In this document: piece after piece, positions 10,884 through 19,240 of the stretch
Numbering within the stretch: the first letter of the stretch is position 1
Layout: each line of letters begins with the position of its first letter
NCBI RefSeq assembly: GCF_002160815.1
Contig: NZ_NFLH01000011.1
Location: forward strand, 1-64,000
DNA: 64,000 bases
Direction of reading: 5' to 3'
Source of the DNA: Massilimicrobiota sp. An134
GTDB taxonomy: Bacteria; Bacillota_I; Bacilli_A; Erysipelotrichales; Coprobacillaceae
Program-made: the position numbers and the translations under genes
Notes under the pieces: generated by a model
Seen by the model: only the letters and a program-made list of their open reading frames with translations
What the model was told of the DNA's origin: nothing
The model's database searches: none

Positions 10884-10910
10884 AAGGCAAGCAAAAGCTT
10901 GCCTTTCTAT
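10884..10910 (+). terminator. Weak intercistronic hairpin after IIC
   Basis: AAGGCAAGC (10884-10892) pairs perfectly with GCTTGCCTT (10897-10905), but the tail TTTCTAT is a poor U tract. It is more likely a partial terminator or mRNA-stabilising hairpin than an operon end, because the M24 gene starts 17 nt later without a visible promoter. Confidence 0.6.
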
Positions 10911-10926
10911 CTAGGAGGTAAATAAT

Positions 10927-12015
10927 ATGGCCAAAAGAATAGAAAAAGTGCAAGATTTTCTAAAGAATCAAAAACTTGATGCTTTATTAATTCAAAGCAA
11001 AACTATGAAAAAATGGATGTCAACAATGTTAGGAAGTGGGTGTAAGGTTCTTATCACTCAACAACATGGATATTTAATTCTGGATGGACGTTATATAACT
11101 GAAGCGAAAGAAACTGAGTTTGATTTAGAAATCAGACTTCATAATCCTCATACGACAGGAAAAAGTTATTTATATGCAGTAGAGAACATATTAAAAGAAG
11201 AGCATTGTCAATCATTAGGTGTAGAGGCTAGTGAAGTATTGGTTAAAGATTATCAAAAACTACAGACATTGGATGTAGATATTCATTTATTTGATGAGGA
11301 AATTACGAATTTAAGAATTGTTAAGGATGATAGTGAAATTGTTGCTATGCAAAAAACGATTTCTTTGACAGATGATGTGTATGCAAAAGTATTACAACAT
11401 ATTCGAATAGGAATGGCGGAATATGAAATAAGTGCCTTGGTTCAATATTATGCAATTGCTGCTGGAGCTCAGCAAATGTCTTTTGAAACGGTTGTTACAA
11501 GTGGAGAAAGAACTGCTTTGCCACACGGACGACCAACATCACGTAAGGTCAAGGCTCATGAGCCAATTATGATTGATTTTGGAATTCAATATCAAAATTA
11601 TCAGTCAGATATGACGCGTGTTTGTTTTATTGGTGAGCCATTGCCTCAATATAGAAATATTTATGATTTGGTTTTAAAGGCACAATTAACGGGGTTAGAG
11701 GCTATTCGTGCAGGCGCAAAGGCATGTGATGTAGATCGTGCAGCTCGCCAAGTCATTGAAGAAGCAGGATATGGTGAATATTTTGATCATGGTCTTGGAC
11801 ATGGAATAGGGGTAACAGATAGTGGTGAAGGACCCATTTTAAATAGTCAAAGTCAAACAATTCTGCAAAATGGCATGATGATGTCTTGTGAACCAGGAGT
11901 TTATGTTCCTGGTTTAGGAGGTATTCGTATTGAAGATGATGTTGTCATCATTGATGGGAAAGGTGTTCCAATGAATAAGACACCAAAAGATTATATAATA
12001 TTGGAGGAAAAATAA
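10927..12015 (+). CDS. M24 family aminopeptidase P / Xaa-Pro peptidase
   Basis: 362 residues. A creatinase-type N-terminal domain (about 1-130) is followed by the pita-bread catalytic domain. The metal ligands lie in MIDFGIQYQNYQSDMTRVCF (two aspartates), HGLGHGIGV (histidine), MMSCEPGVYVPGLGG and IRIEDDVVI (glutamates). It would remove an N-terminal residue next to proline or cleave an Xaa-Pro dipeptide in the cytoplasm. Its stop codon touches the start codon of the next gene (0 nt), so it is translated together with the C-S lyase. Placement in a PTS operon is unusual. Confidence 0.9.
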   Translation: MAKRIEKVQDFLKNQKLDALLIQSKTMKKWMSTMLGSGCKVLITQQHGYLILDGRYITEAKETEFDLEIRLHNPHTTGKSYLYAVENILKEEHCQSLGVEASEVLVKDYQKLQTLDVDIHLFDEEITNLRIVKDDSEIVAMQKTISLTDDVYAKVLQHIRIGMAEYEISALVQYYAIAAGAQQMSFETVVTSGERTALPHGRPTSRKVKAHEPIMIDFGIQYQNYQSDMTRVCFIGEPLPQYRNIYDLVLKAQLTGLEAIRAGAKACDVDRAARQVIEEAGYGEYFDHGLGHGIGVTDSGEGPILNSQSQTILQNGMMMSCEPGVYVPGLGGIRIEDDVVIIDGKGVPMNKTPKDYIILEEK

Positions 12016-13197
12016 ATGAAATATGATTTTGATGAAATTCATAATCGTTTGGGAACATATTGTACACAATGGGATTACATAGAAGATCGTTTTCACAAAA
12101 AAGATTTGATTCCTTTTTCGATTTCTGATACAGATTTTATTGTTCCAAAACCTATAACAGATAAAATTCATGAAGTTGCCAATCATCAGATTTATGGATA
12201 TACCAGATGGAATCATCATGATTTTAAATCATCTATCACAACTTATTTTCAAAGGCGTTTTGATACTCATATTGAGGAAGATTGGATTTTGTATAGTCCA
12301 AGTGTTATGTATTCAGTTTCACTGTTAATTCGTTTGCTGAGTCAACCACATGATAAAGTCTTGACGATGAATCCAATGTATGATGCATTCATCAATGTCA
12401 TTTTAGAAAACGATAGAGAATTGGTTTCACATCATTTGATAAAAACAAATGGAACCTTTGAAATTGACTTTGAAGTATTTGAACAGCAAGCATCTCAATG
12501 TCAAATATTACTTTTATGTTCGCCACATAATCCAACGGGTAGAATCTGGCGTGATGATGAAATAAAAAAAATGATTGAAATATGTAAAAAATATCAAGTT
12601 AAGATGATTTCAGATGAAATACATATGGATATTCAAATTAAAGATCAAAAACATCAGCCGTTGTTGAAATATCTCAATGAATATGATGAAATGTATACTG
12701 CGAGTTCTTCAAGTAAAACTTTAAATACACCAGGTTTGATAGGATCTTATGTAATAATTCCTAATGAAAAAGTAAGAGATGCTTTTGTGGGTGTAACGCG
12801 AAGAAGAGATTTTTTGAACTCAGCAAGTATTTTCGGTATGTATGCAACAATGATTGGTTATACACAATGTGATGATTATATTGATCAATTAAATGAATAT
12901 ATTCGTGGGAATATGGAATTAGTGGAAAACTTTATTCATGATTATTTACCGGATTTCCATTTTCAAAGACCTGAAGCTACTTATTTAGCTTGGATTGATG
13001 CTCGAGATGTTCCTTTTACTAGTGATGAAATTCAGGAAGCTTTAGTAAATATCGGTGGTGTTGCTATTATGAAAGGTGAGACATATGGTGAAAATGGAAC
13101 AAAATATTTGAGAATGAATTTAGGATGTCCACGTGCTAAAGTACAAGAAGGATTAAATCGCTTTAAAAAGGCAATGGATGCCTTATATCATAAGTAG
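12016..13197 (+). CDS. PatB/MalY-type PLP enzyme, probable cysteine-S-conjugate beta-lyase
   Basis: 393-residue fold-type I aminotransferase of the MalY/PatB subgroup. The start YDFDEIHNRLGTYCTQWD and the segment IPFSISDTDF are typical of the group. LLCSPHNPTGRIW, ISDEIHMDI and the PLP-lysine segment SSSKTLNTPGL are also present. Characterised members cleave C-S bonds of cystathionine or cysteine conjugates to give a thiol, pyruvate and ammonia; MalY also represses maltose genes. As part of the PTS/peptidase operon it may act last, on a cysteine-containing product. Activity cannot be proved from sequence, and a transaminase role remains possible. Confidence 0.88.
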   Translation: MKYDFDEIHNRLGTYCTQWDYIEDRFHKKDLIPFSISDTDFIVPKPITDKIHEVANHQIYGYTRWNHHDFKSSITTYFQRRFDTHIEEDWILYSPSVMYSVSLLIRLLSQPHDKVLTMNPMYDAFINVILENDRELVSHHLIKTNGTFEIDFEVFEQQASQCQILLLCSPHNPTGRIWRDDEIKKMIEICKKYQVKMISDEIHMDIQIKDQKHQPLLKYLNEYDEMYTASSSSKTLNTPGLIGSYVIIPNEKVRDAFVGVTRRRDFLNSASIFGMYATMIGYTQCDDYIDQLNEYIRGNMELVENFIHDYLPDFHFQRPEATYLAWIDARDVPFTSDEIQEALVNIGGVAIMKGETYGENGTKYLRMNLGCPRAKVQEGLNRFKKAMDALYHK

Positions 13198-13209
13198 GAG
13201 GATTGTTTT

Positions 13210-13866
13210 ATGCGTCAATTATGGAAAAAATTAACATTTTGGGTTGATCGAAAGCCTTCCAAAGTCAATTTTTCAACACGTTTAATTGCTTATGCTTTAG
13301 ATTGGGCAATTGGTGGAATTATTGCAGGCTTACCGGCAGTGGCTATTTATGGTTTGGTTACTGATCGTAGTGATATGTTCAGTGATTTATACGTTTTTCC
13401 CTCTTTAGGATATTCAGTCTATTGGAGTTATTTAGCTGGATTTTTGAGTATTATTTTAGCGTTGATTTATTTGGTTTATATTCCATTGAAAAAATATCCT
13501 GGACAGACTATTGGAAAACGTATTATGAAATTGCAGATTGTGAGAATGGATAATCAGCCATTAGATTTGAAAACACTATTGATAAGACATGTTATTGGTT
13601 TAATGATTTTAGAGAGTGTCTCAGTTGTAGTAGCTAGATATTATCGTCAGATGTTGACTATGGCAACAGGTATTTATTTTGAGTATTATCTAATGGCTAT
13701 TGGAAGTTTTATTACTATTATTTCTGCAATTATGGTATATAATACACCCTCAAGACGTGCAATTCATGATTACCTCTCTGGCACGACTGTTGTTCATTTA
13801 GGAGATCAAGCTCCTCAAGAGAAAGGAAAAGAGAAGAAAAATAAGCGTAAGCATAAGCGCTCATAA
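13210..13866 (+). CDS. RDD family membrane protein
   Basis: 218 residues with about four hydrophobic segments. The RDD signature is visible in the first helix (RLIAYALDWAIGG) and in PGQTIGKRIMKLQIVR. The tail is very basic (KGKEKKNKRKHKRS) and probably cytoplasmic. RDD proteins are poorly understood; some have been linked to ion or proton exchange. It follows the C-S lyase by 12 nt and is the last gene before a strong terminator, so it belongs to the PTS operon or reads through from it. Confidence 0.8.
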   Translation: MRQLWKKLTFWVDRKPSKVNFSTRLIAYALDWAIGGIIAGLPAVAIYGLVTDRSDMFSDLYVFPSLGYSVYWSYLAGFLSIILALIYLVYIPLKKYPGQTIGKRIMKLQIVRMDNQPLDLKTLLIRHVIGLMILESVSVVVARYYRQMLTMATGIYFEYYLMAIGSFITIISAIMVYNTPSRRAIHDYLSGTTVVHLGDQAPQEKGKEKKNKRKHKRS

Positions 13867-13880
13867 TGCATAAAACATCA

Positions 13881-13934
13881 AAAAAAGCTGTACAAAATCA
13901 ATTATTTAAAAAGTTATTTTGTTACAGCTTTTTT
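13881..13934. terminator. Bidirectional terminator closing the PTS operon
   Basis: A near-perfect 18-bp stem starts with AAAAAAGCTGT on the left and ends with ACAGCTTTTTT on the right, with one bulged base. It has T runs on both strands, so it can end both the operon on the left and the Rpn remnant on the right. Confidence 0.85.
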
Positions 13935-13941
13935 ATACAAT

Positions 13942-14690
13942 TTATAAATAACGAAGAATATCTTTTTCACTATGAATATCAAAAATATGTACTGTAAGTA
14001 AATCAAGTTGTTCTTGATTGCATGATTGGATTTTTGTAAGGGTGTCTTTTGAAAGAAATCCTAACTTTGATTGAAGTAGCTTAATTAAAGTTTGAATGAT
14101 ACCTTCATTTCTTCCAATAACAATACCCTCATTCCTTCCGATATCAATACCTTCATTTCTTCCAATATCAATACCTTCTTTTTTTTCTATTCTTAGATTT
14201 TCTTTTCCATAATCTCTGATAGCTTGACACATATCAATCTTCTCCTCCTTTACCTTTTTATAAATGTGTGTATTTTTTGTAAGTGCTGCAAGTGTGATTG
14301 CTATTTCATGACTGAGGGTTATATCATGAGCTTTGTCATATTGATGATTATATAAATATTTCAATCCAATGATCAGCTCTTTAAGTTCTTGAGTGTGAAA
14401 TCTCTCTGGATTTAGAGATCTCATTTCAATGAGTGGATAGGATGCAATATTTATATAGTTTTTTAAAACGGAAGGTAGGGGCTTCATCATGTCCTCATAA
14501 GTTCTTGGAGCTTTCCATTTCCTTTGTCCGTAATAAACAACCAATGTCATGACACCCATAATCATCTGATGATTGCATTTCCATAAAAAAGGATACCATT
14601 GATAAAATCGACCACGATATGATGATTTTTAAATAATGTTCTGATACGAATATCAAAAATCTTTTGAAGCTTGTACTTTTTTTGAGACAT
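13942..14690 (-). pseudogene. Rpn/PD-(D/E)XK nuclease-family transposase remnant
   Basis: Two pieces of one gene lie in different frames. The N-terminal piece (14562-14690) runs MSQKKYKLQKIFDIR to NGILFYGNAIIR and stops at TGA. The C-terminal piece (13942-14565) starts MIMGVMTLVVYYGQRKW and continues with ERFHTQELKELI and the repeat tail. Intact Rpn family proteins are about 300 residues with the nuclease core between these parts; here that core is missing, so an internal deletion plus a frame change is inferred. Rpn proteins are DNA endonucleases that promote RecA-independent recombination. The remaining C-terminal piece could still be translated. Confidence 0.8.
14099..14170 (-). repeat. 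Three 24-bp in-frame tandem repeats
   Basis: Three copies of a 24-bp unit (14099-14122, 14123-14146, 14147-14170) plus a partial fourth encode GIDIGRNE-like octapeptides in the Rpn remnant. Such tails with variable copy number are common in this family and can change by slippage. Confidence 0.9.
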
Positions 14691-14938
14691 GAATCATACC
14701 TCCTATTATTCATATACGCAAAAAAAGTTCATTTTTCTTCTTTTTTAGATTAATTTGAAAATATTTTTTTCATACAGATATATGATACCATAAAAATTGC
14801 TTAAAGCATATATTTTTAAATTTCATATTCAACAAACTGTTATAGCTCATAAATAGTGATTTTTTGAATATTGAATATTTGTTAATGGAAAGTCTTGGAA
14901 AATATGTTAGAATAGTGATATGCATAGGAGGAATGTAT

Positions 14939-15679
14939 ATGTCTATTCATCTTATTTATTTTAGTGGTACAGGAAGTACTCAAGAAGTTGTACGATTTAT
15001 AGGAAAACAATGGGATAAACCTATACAGGAATATGATTTATCAAGAACGGATTTTTCAACACATGAATTTTCACATGAAGATTTATGTATTGTAGGTGTC
15101 CCATCATATGGTGGAAGAGTTCCATCTATTGCTATAGAGCGATTAAAATTATTGAAAGGAAATCAGACACCGGTTATTCTCGTTGTGACTTATGGAAATA
15201 GACATTATGATGATACATTTATAGAATTAAAAGATACTTTAGATGAATTAGGATTTATTTGTGAAGGTGCAGTGGCTGTTGTTTGTGAACATTCTATTGT
15301 CCATGATTATGCGAAAGGAAGACCTAATCAGGAAGATTATCAACATATTCAAAAGTTAGTAGAAACTTTAAAAAACAATCTTCACCCTATTGAAGTTCCA
15401 GGACATAGACCTTATAAGGAATTTCATGGAGGACTCAAACCAAAAGCAACTTCTCAGTGTACAAAATGTGGATTATGTGCTAAACTTTGTCCTGTAGAAG
15501 CCATTGATTGTCATCATTTACAAGTCACTGATGAAACAAAATGCATTTCATGTATGCGTTGTGTTTCAATTTGTCCAACACATGCAAGGGTTTGTGATTT
15601 ACAGCAAGTTGAAGCAACACGTCAAAAAATTCAAAAAGTTTGTACTTTGTATAAGCAAAGTGAATTGATAGGAGGTTAA
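14939..15679 (+). CDS. EFR1 family ferrodoxin (flavodoxin plus two 4Fe-4S clusters)
   Basis: 246 residues from the ATG at 14939, which lies 7 nt after AGGAGG; the ORF is open further upstream but without a ribosome site. The N-terminal half is flavodoxin-like (LIYFSGTGSTQEVV for FMN phosphate; VPSYGGRVPS). The C-terminal half holds two ferredoxin motifs, CTKCGLCAKLCPVEAIDC and CISCMRCVSICPTHARVC. It is a soluble electron carrier or small oxidoreductase; partners are unknown. An extended -10 TGT-TAGAAT is visible at 14905-14913. The HAD gene follows after 2 nt, so they share a transcript. Confidence 0.88.
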   Translation: MSIHLIYFSGTGSTQEVVRFIGKQWDKPIQEYDLSRTDFSTHEFSHEDLCIVGVPSYGGRVPSIAIERLKLLKGNQTPVILVVTYGNRHYDDTFIELKDTLDELGFICEGAVAVVCEHSIVHDYAKGRPNQEDYQHIQKLVETLKNNLHPIEVPGHRPYKEFHGGLKPKATSQCTKCGLCAKLCPVEAIDCHHLQVTDETKCISCMRCVSICPTHARVCDLQQVEATRQKIQKVCTLYKQSELIGG

Positions 15680-15681
15680 TC

Positions 15682-16335
15682 ATGTTAAAGGCGATATTCA
15701 TTGATCATATGGGAACATTGGTATATGACACAAGTGAATGGTTAACAAAATTATTAGATGAATGTGTAGAGAATTCAAATGAAAAAGATCCACAAAAACT
15801 AGGAGAAATGTGGTATCAGAAACATGATGAATTAGTTATGCATTATAATGGAAAAGATTATAAAAATGAGTATGAAATAGCTTTTGAAGCATTTGAAAGC
15901 ATTAAAGATCAAATAGGTTTACAGGGAGATAGTCAGCATTATTGTGATTTACTTGTTCAACATTGGATTCATACACCAGCATATGATGATTCTTATGATT
16001 TTTTTGAACAATGTCCTTTACCTATATATATTATTACGAATAATGATTTACAGTATGTAGAAGAAAATATGAAAAATTTGGAATTAAAACCAAAAGGTAT
16101 TATTTCCAGTGAAACAACACATTATTATAAACCTGCCAAAGAAATGTTTGAAAAAGCGTTAGAAATAACAAAATTAAAAGCAAGCGAAGCGGTTTATATA
16201 GGAGATAGTTACAACAAAGATATGCAATCAGCGAAAAGTGTTGGAATGCGTGCTTTCCTGATTGGACATAAAGACATTGAAGATCCAGATATTACATGTA
16301 TTGATTCTTTGTTAGATGTTTTTGAGTATTTATAG
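15682..16335 (+). CDS. HAD-superfamily hydrolase with altered motif I
   Basis: 217 residues. Motif I reads FIDHMGTLV (nucleophile Asp8) with Met10 where most phosphatases have the second, acid/base Asp. Other motifs look normal: IITNND, the lysine in HYYKPAKEMF and the acidic motif IV in VYIGDSYNKDMQSA. HAD enzymes lacking the +2 Asp include phosphonatases and dehalogenases, so it may not be a simple phosphatase. It is translated with the EFR1 ferrodoxin and ends at a terminator. Confidence 0.8.
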   Translation: MLKAIFIDHMGTLVYDTSEWLTKLLDECVENSNEKDPQKLGEMWYQKHDELVMHYNGKDYKNEYEIAFEAFESIKDQIGLQGDSQHYCDLLVQHWIHTPAYDDSYDFFEQCPLPIYIITNNDLQYVEENMKNLELKPKGIISSETTHYYKPAKEMFEKALEITKLKASEAVYIGDSYNKDMQSAKSVGMRAFLIGHKDIEDPDITCIDSLLDVFEYL

Positions 16336-16355
16336 TCCTTTTTAAGGACTTTTTT
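16334..16355 (+). terminator. Terminator of the ferrodoxin-HAD operon
   Basis: AGTCCTT and AAGGACT pair around a TTT loop and are followed by six T. The hairpin starts inside the stop codon. Confidence 0.85.
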
Positions 16356-16368
16356 CTTTATTCTCACT

Positions 16369-16975
16369 TTGTGTCGTGTCCTTTTTTTTATTAAAAATGT
16401 TGTGAAAGCAAGTCATGTTGAAATTGGTGAATATACTTACTATGATGATGAAGATGCAATTCATTTTGAAAAAAAAGAATATCTTATTTAATTATCCTGA
16501 ATTTGGCGATCGTTTGATTATTGGAAAGTTTTGTTCGATTGCTTCTGGAACACAATTTATTATGGGTTCAGCTAATCATCGTATCAATAGTGTGTCGACA
16601 TATCCATTTGCTGTGATGGGTGGTGAATGGGCAAAACGAGTTCCTGATCATTTAGCCCAGTTGCCATTTAAAGGAGATACAGTCATTGCCAATGATGTCT
16701 GGTTTGGGCGACATTGTGTCATTATGCCAGGTGTACATATTGGTGATGGCGCTATTATTGGAGCACATAGTATTGTGACAAAAGATGTCAAGCCTTATAC
16801 TATTGTTGGTGGTAATCCTGCGCGATTCATTAGAAAAAGATTTGATGATGAATTGATTGAACTTTTATTACAGTGGAAATGGTGGGATCTCCCTCCAGAA
16901 CAATTAGTAGATGCTTTGCCGATTTTATGCAATTCAGACTTAGAGGAAGTTAAGAAGCAGATTCAATCATTTTAA
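16369..16975 (+). pseudogene. Vat/CatB-like O-acetyltransferase, frameshifted and 5'-truncated
   Basis: The frame from 16369 encodes FIKNVV, then VEIGEYTYYDDEDAIHFEKK. The continuation NILFNYPEFGDRLIIGKFCSI lies in the next frame from about 16478. Together they match the left-handed beta-helix xenobiotic acetyltransferases, with IMGSANHRINSVSTYPF, WFGRHCVIMPGVHIG and GGNPARFIRKRF. The break is in an 8-A run at 16469-16476; 7 A would restore the frame. The usual first 15-20 residues are also missing, because the preceding terminator abuts the gene. Intact relatives acetylate streptogramins, chloramphenicol or unknown substrates. A shorter product from an internal start (16415) would lack the N-terminal part. 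Confidence 0.8.
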
Positions 16976-17002
16976 AAAGATATGGGGAGAAGATAAGTCA
17001 TT

Positions 17003-17032
17003 AAGCGTATGTGAAAAACATATGCTTTTTTT
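17003..17032 (+). terminator. Terminator after the acetyltransferase pseudogene
   Basis: AAGCGTATGT and ACATATGCTT pair with one G-U around a GAAAA loop, followed by a run of seven T. Confidence 0.85.
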
Positions 17033-17070
17033 CATGGATATGCTAAGATAAAAGGGAAAGAAGGTTATTT

Positions 17071-17802
17071 ATGAAAGAGAATAAATATGATGATGAAGTC
17101 TTTTTTGAAAAATATAGTCAAATGTATCGTTCTATTTACGGACTTCAAGGATCTGGTGAGTGGCATGAATTTGAAAAGCTACTGCCAGATTTTCAAGGAA
17201 AAAGAGTTTTAGATTTAGGCTGTGGATATGGGTGGCATTGTCAATATGCGATGGAACATCATGCGCAATATGTTTTGGGTGTTGATATTTCTAAACGTAT
17301 GCTAGAAACGGCCAAACAAAAGCATGCACATCCTCAAATAGAATATCGTCAAATCGCTATGGAAGATTTAACATTAGAACCTGATAGTTTTGATGTGGTT
17401 TTCAGTTCATTGGCACTACATTATGTCAAAGATTATGAACAACTGGTGCAACATATTGCCAATTGGTTGACAAAGGGTGGAAATTTTGTGTTTTCAGTCG
17501 AGCATCCTGTTTTCACATCTTATGGAAATCAGGATTGGTATTACGATGAAAATGGGAATATTTTACATTTTCCAGTTGATCGTTATTTTTATGAAGGACA
17601 ACGTGAAGCTGTCTTTTTACAAGAAAAAGTAGTGAAATATCATCGTACTTTGACAACGTATCTTGAAACGCTCATGAAACATGGCTTCATGATTCAACAT
17701 GTTGTTGAACCTCAACCACCTTTAGAAATGATGAATATGGAGGGTATGAAAGATGAAATGCGTAGACCTATGATGTTGTTGATTGCGGTACAAAAGGTGT
17801 AA
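17071..17802 (+). CDS. Class I SAM-dependent methyltransferase
   Basis: 243 residues of the Methyltransf_11/25 type. The SAM-binding motif I is VLDLGCGYGWHCQYA, followed by the acidic residue in GVDISKRML and then QIAMEDLTL and FDVVFSSLALHYV. The C-terminal part (HPVFTSYGNQDWYYDENG) resembles small-molecule methyltransferases of gut Firmicutes. The substrate is unknown. A Gfo/Idh oxidoreductase gene follows after 3 nt. Confidence 0.85.
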   Translation: MKENKYDDEVFFEKYSQMYRSIYGLQGSGEWHEFEKLLPDFQGKRVLDLGCGYGWHCQYAMEHHAQYVLGVDISKRMLETAKQKHAHPQIEYRQIAMEDLTLEPDSFDVVFSSLALHYVKDYEQLVQHIANWLTKGGNFVFSVEHPVFTSYGNQDWYYDENGNILHFPVDRYFYEGQREAVFLQEKVVKYHRTLTTYLETLMKHGFMIQHVVEPQPPLEMMNMEGMKDEMRRPMMLLIAVQKV

Positions 17803-17805
17803 ATA

Positions 17806-18801
17806 ATGAAACTAGGAATTGTAGGAAGTGGTATGATTGTGGGTGAATTTCTTTCCTTTATTCATGAAATCAAAGATATTCAGCTCATTCATATTTCAGG
17901 AACTCAAAGAAGTGAGGAAAAGCTAAAACAGATTGTAGAACAATATGGTTTTGAACGTTATTCTACAAATTATGAACAATTATTAAATGATCGGCATGTC
18001 GATACTATCTATATCGCATTACCCAATCATTTGCATTTTGAATTTGCTAAAAGGGCTTTGCAACATCATAAACATGTTATTATAGAAAAACCAATGACAT
18101 CGACTTATCAGGAAGCATTATTTCTTCAAAAAATCGCCATGGAAAACCATTTGTTTTTATGGGAAGCTATTACAAATCAATATTTACCTCATTATCAATA
18201 TATAAAAGATCATCTTCATGAAATAGGAAATATCAAGATTGTACAATGTCATTTCTGTCAGTACTCATCACGCTATCAAAAATTTCTTGAAGGAGATATT
18301 TTGCCGGTATTTGATTATACCAAATCAGGTGGCGCATTGATGGATATCAATATTTATAATATTCATTTTGTTGTGGGATTATTTGGTGAACCACAGGATA
18401 TCCATTATTATCCTTGTATTGAACATCATATTGATACATCGGGTGTTCTTGTCTTACAATATCCACATTTTCAATGTGTATGTATTGGGGCGAAAGATTG
18501 TCAATCGCCTTCATTCAATACCATTCAAGGAGAAAAAGGATATTTTTATGTGGATACACCATCAAGTTTTATCAAGACTGTTGAATGGGTTAATCATGAT
18601 GGAACAAGCATACAAACAGATCATCAACATCAACATGTTATGTATGCTGAAATGCAAGCATTTGTAGATATGTATCAAAATCAAGATTATCAAAGATGTT
18701 ATGAGATGTTGAAACATAGCTTAACAGTTTGTAAAGTTCAAACTATAGCCAGAAGAAAAGCTGGAATTCTTTTTCCAGCTGATCAAGTGTCATCATTATG
18801 A
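17806..18801 (+). CDS. Gfo/Idh/MocA family oxidoreductase
   Basis: 331 residues. The Rossmann N-terminus is LGIVGSGMIVGEFL, followed by DTIYIALPNHLHFEFAKRAL and the family lysine in EKPMTSTYQEA. The substrate-binding domain contains SGGALMDINIYNIHFV. Such enzymes use NAD(P) to oxidise or reduce sugars and related alcohols. It is probably co-transcribed with the methyltransferase. The last 6 bp overlap the convergent PTS IIB gene. Confidence 0.87.
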   Translation: MKLGIVGSGMIVGEFLSFIHEIKDIQLIHISGTQRSEEKLKQIVEQYGFERYSTNYEQLLNDRHVDTIYIALPNHLHFEFAKRALQHHKHVIIEKPMTSTYQEALFLQKIAMENHLFLWEAITNQYLPHYQYIKDHLHEIGNIKIVQCHFCQYSSRYQKFLEGDILPVFDYTKSGGALMDINIYNIHFVVGLFGEPQDIHYYPCIEHHIDTSGVLVLQYPHFQCVCIGAKDCQSPSFNTIQGEKGYFYVDTPSSFIKTVEWVNHDGTSIQTDHQHQHVMYAEMQAFVDMYQNQDYQRCYEMLKHSLTVCKVQTIARRKAGILFPADQVSSL

Positions 18802-19095
18802 AAGACTGGCAAGTGCTTCTTCTAAAACTTTCTTTGCATTGAATTGAACAAAATCTTCATCACTGATCAAAATAACAGGAGTTCCAGCTTTGGCAAGATC
18901 CTCAAATTTAGATACGGAGCTTTTTAGCTGTGGTGTAACAAGTATCAAATCTGCTTGTTCAATAGAATATTCAATCATTGTTTCTGCAGTTGCCCAAATG
19001 ATAACTTCCATATCTTTTTTAGAAGCTTCATCTTTTAAGGCAGAGGCAAACATATTAGAAGTCACACCTGCTTTACAACATAATAAAATTTTCAT
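18796..19095 (-). CDS. Orphan PTS lactose/cellobiose-family IIB
   Basis: 99 residues with the phospho-cysteine loop LLCCKAGVTSNMFA (Cys7 by pattern) and LILVTPQLKSSVSKFEDL. No IIA or IIC is adjacent. It overlaps the 3' end of the oxidoreductase on the opposite strand and has AAGGAGAAAA upstream of its ATG. It may serve a distant permease or have a regulatory role. Compared with the operon IIB (9209-9541) it is clearly a different paralogue. Confidence 0.88.
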   Translation of the reverse strand: MKILLCCKAGVTSNMFASALKDEASKKDMEVIIWATAETMIEYSIEQADLILVTPQLKSSVSKFEDLAKAGTPVILISDEDFVQFNAKKVLEEALASLS

Positions 19096-19185
19096 AAGTT
19101 TTTCTCCTTTCTATGTTTCTTTATAATTCTATTTTATCATATTGTTATAAAAAGTGAAAAAACTTCAATCAAATCAAAAAAACTC

Positions 19186-19216
19186 TTGACTGTAGAGTGA
19201 CTCCATAGTGTTCAAT
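19186..19216 (+). promoter_or_regulatory. MerR-type promoter and operator
   Basis: TTGACT (19186-19191) and TTCAAT (19211-19216) are 19 bp apart, the long spacer typical of MerR-controlled promoters. The spacer holds a dyad, ACTGTAGAGT-G-ACTCCATAGT (19189-19209), matching at 8 of 10 pairs. The layout is close to that of the E. coli zntA promoter bound by ZntR. It lies about 25 nt upstream of the merR-like gene, which points to autoregulation. Confidence 0.85.
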
Positions 19217-19240
19217 ATAAGTAGAAAGAAGGGAAATAAT

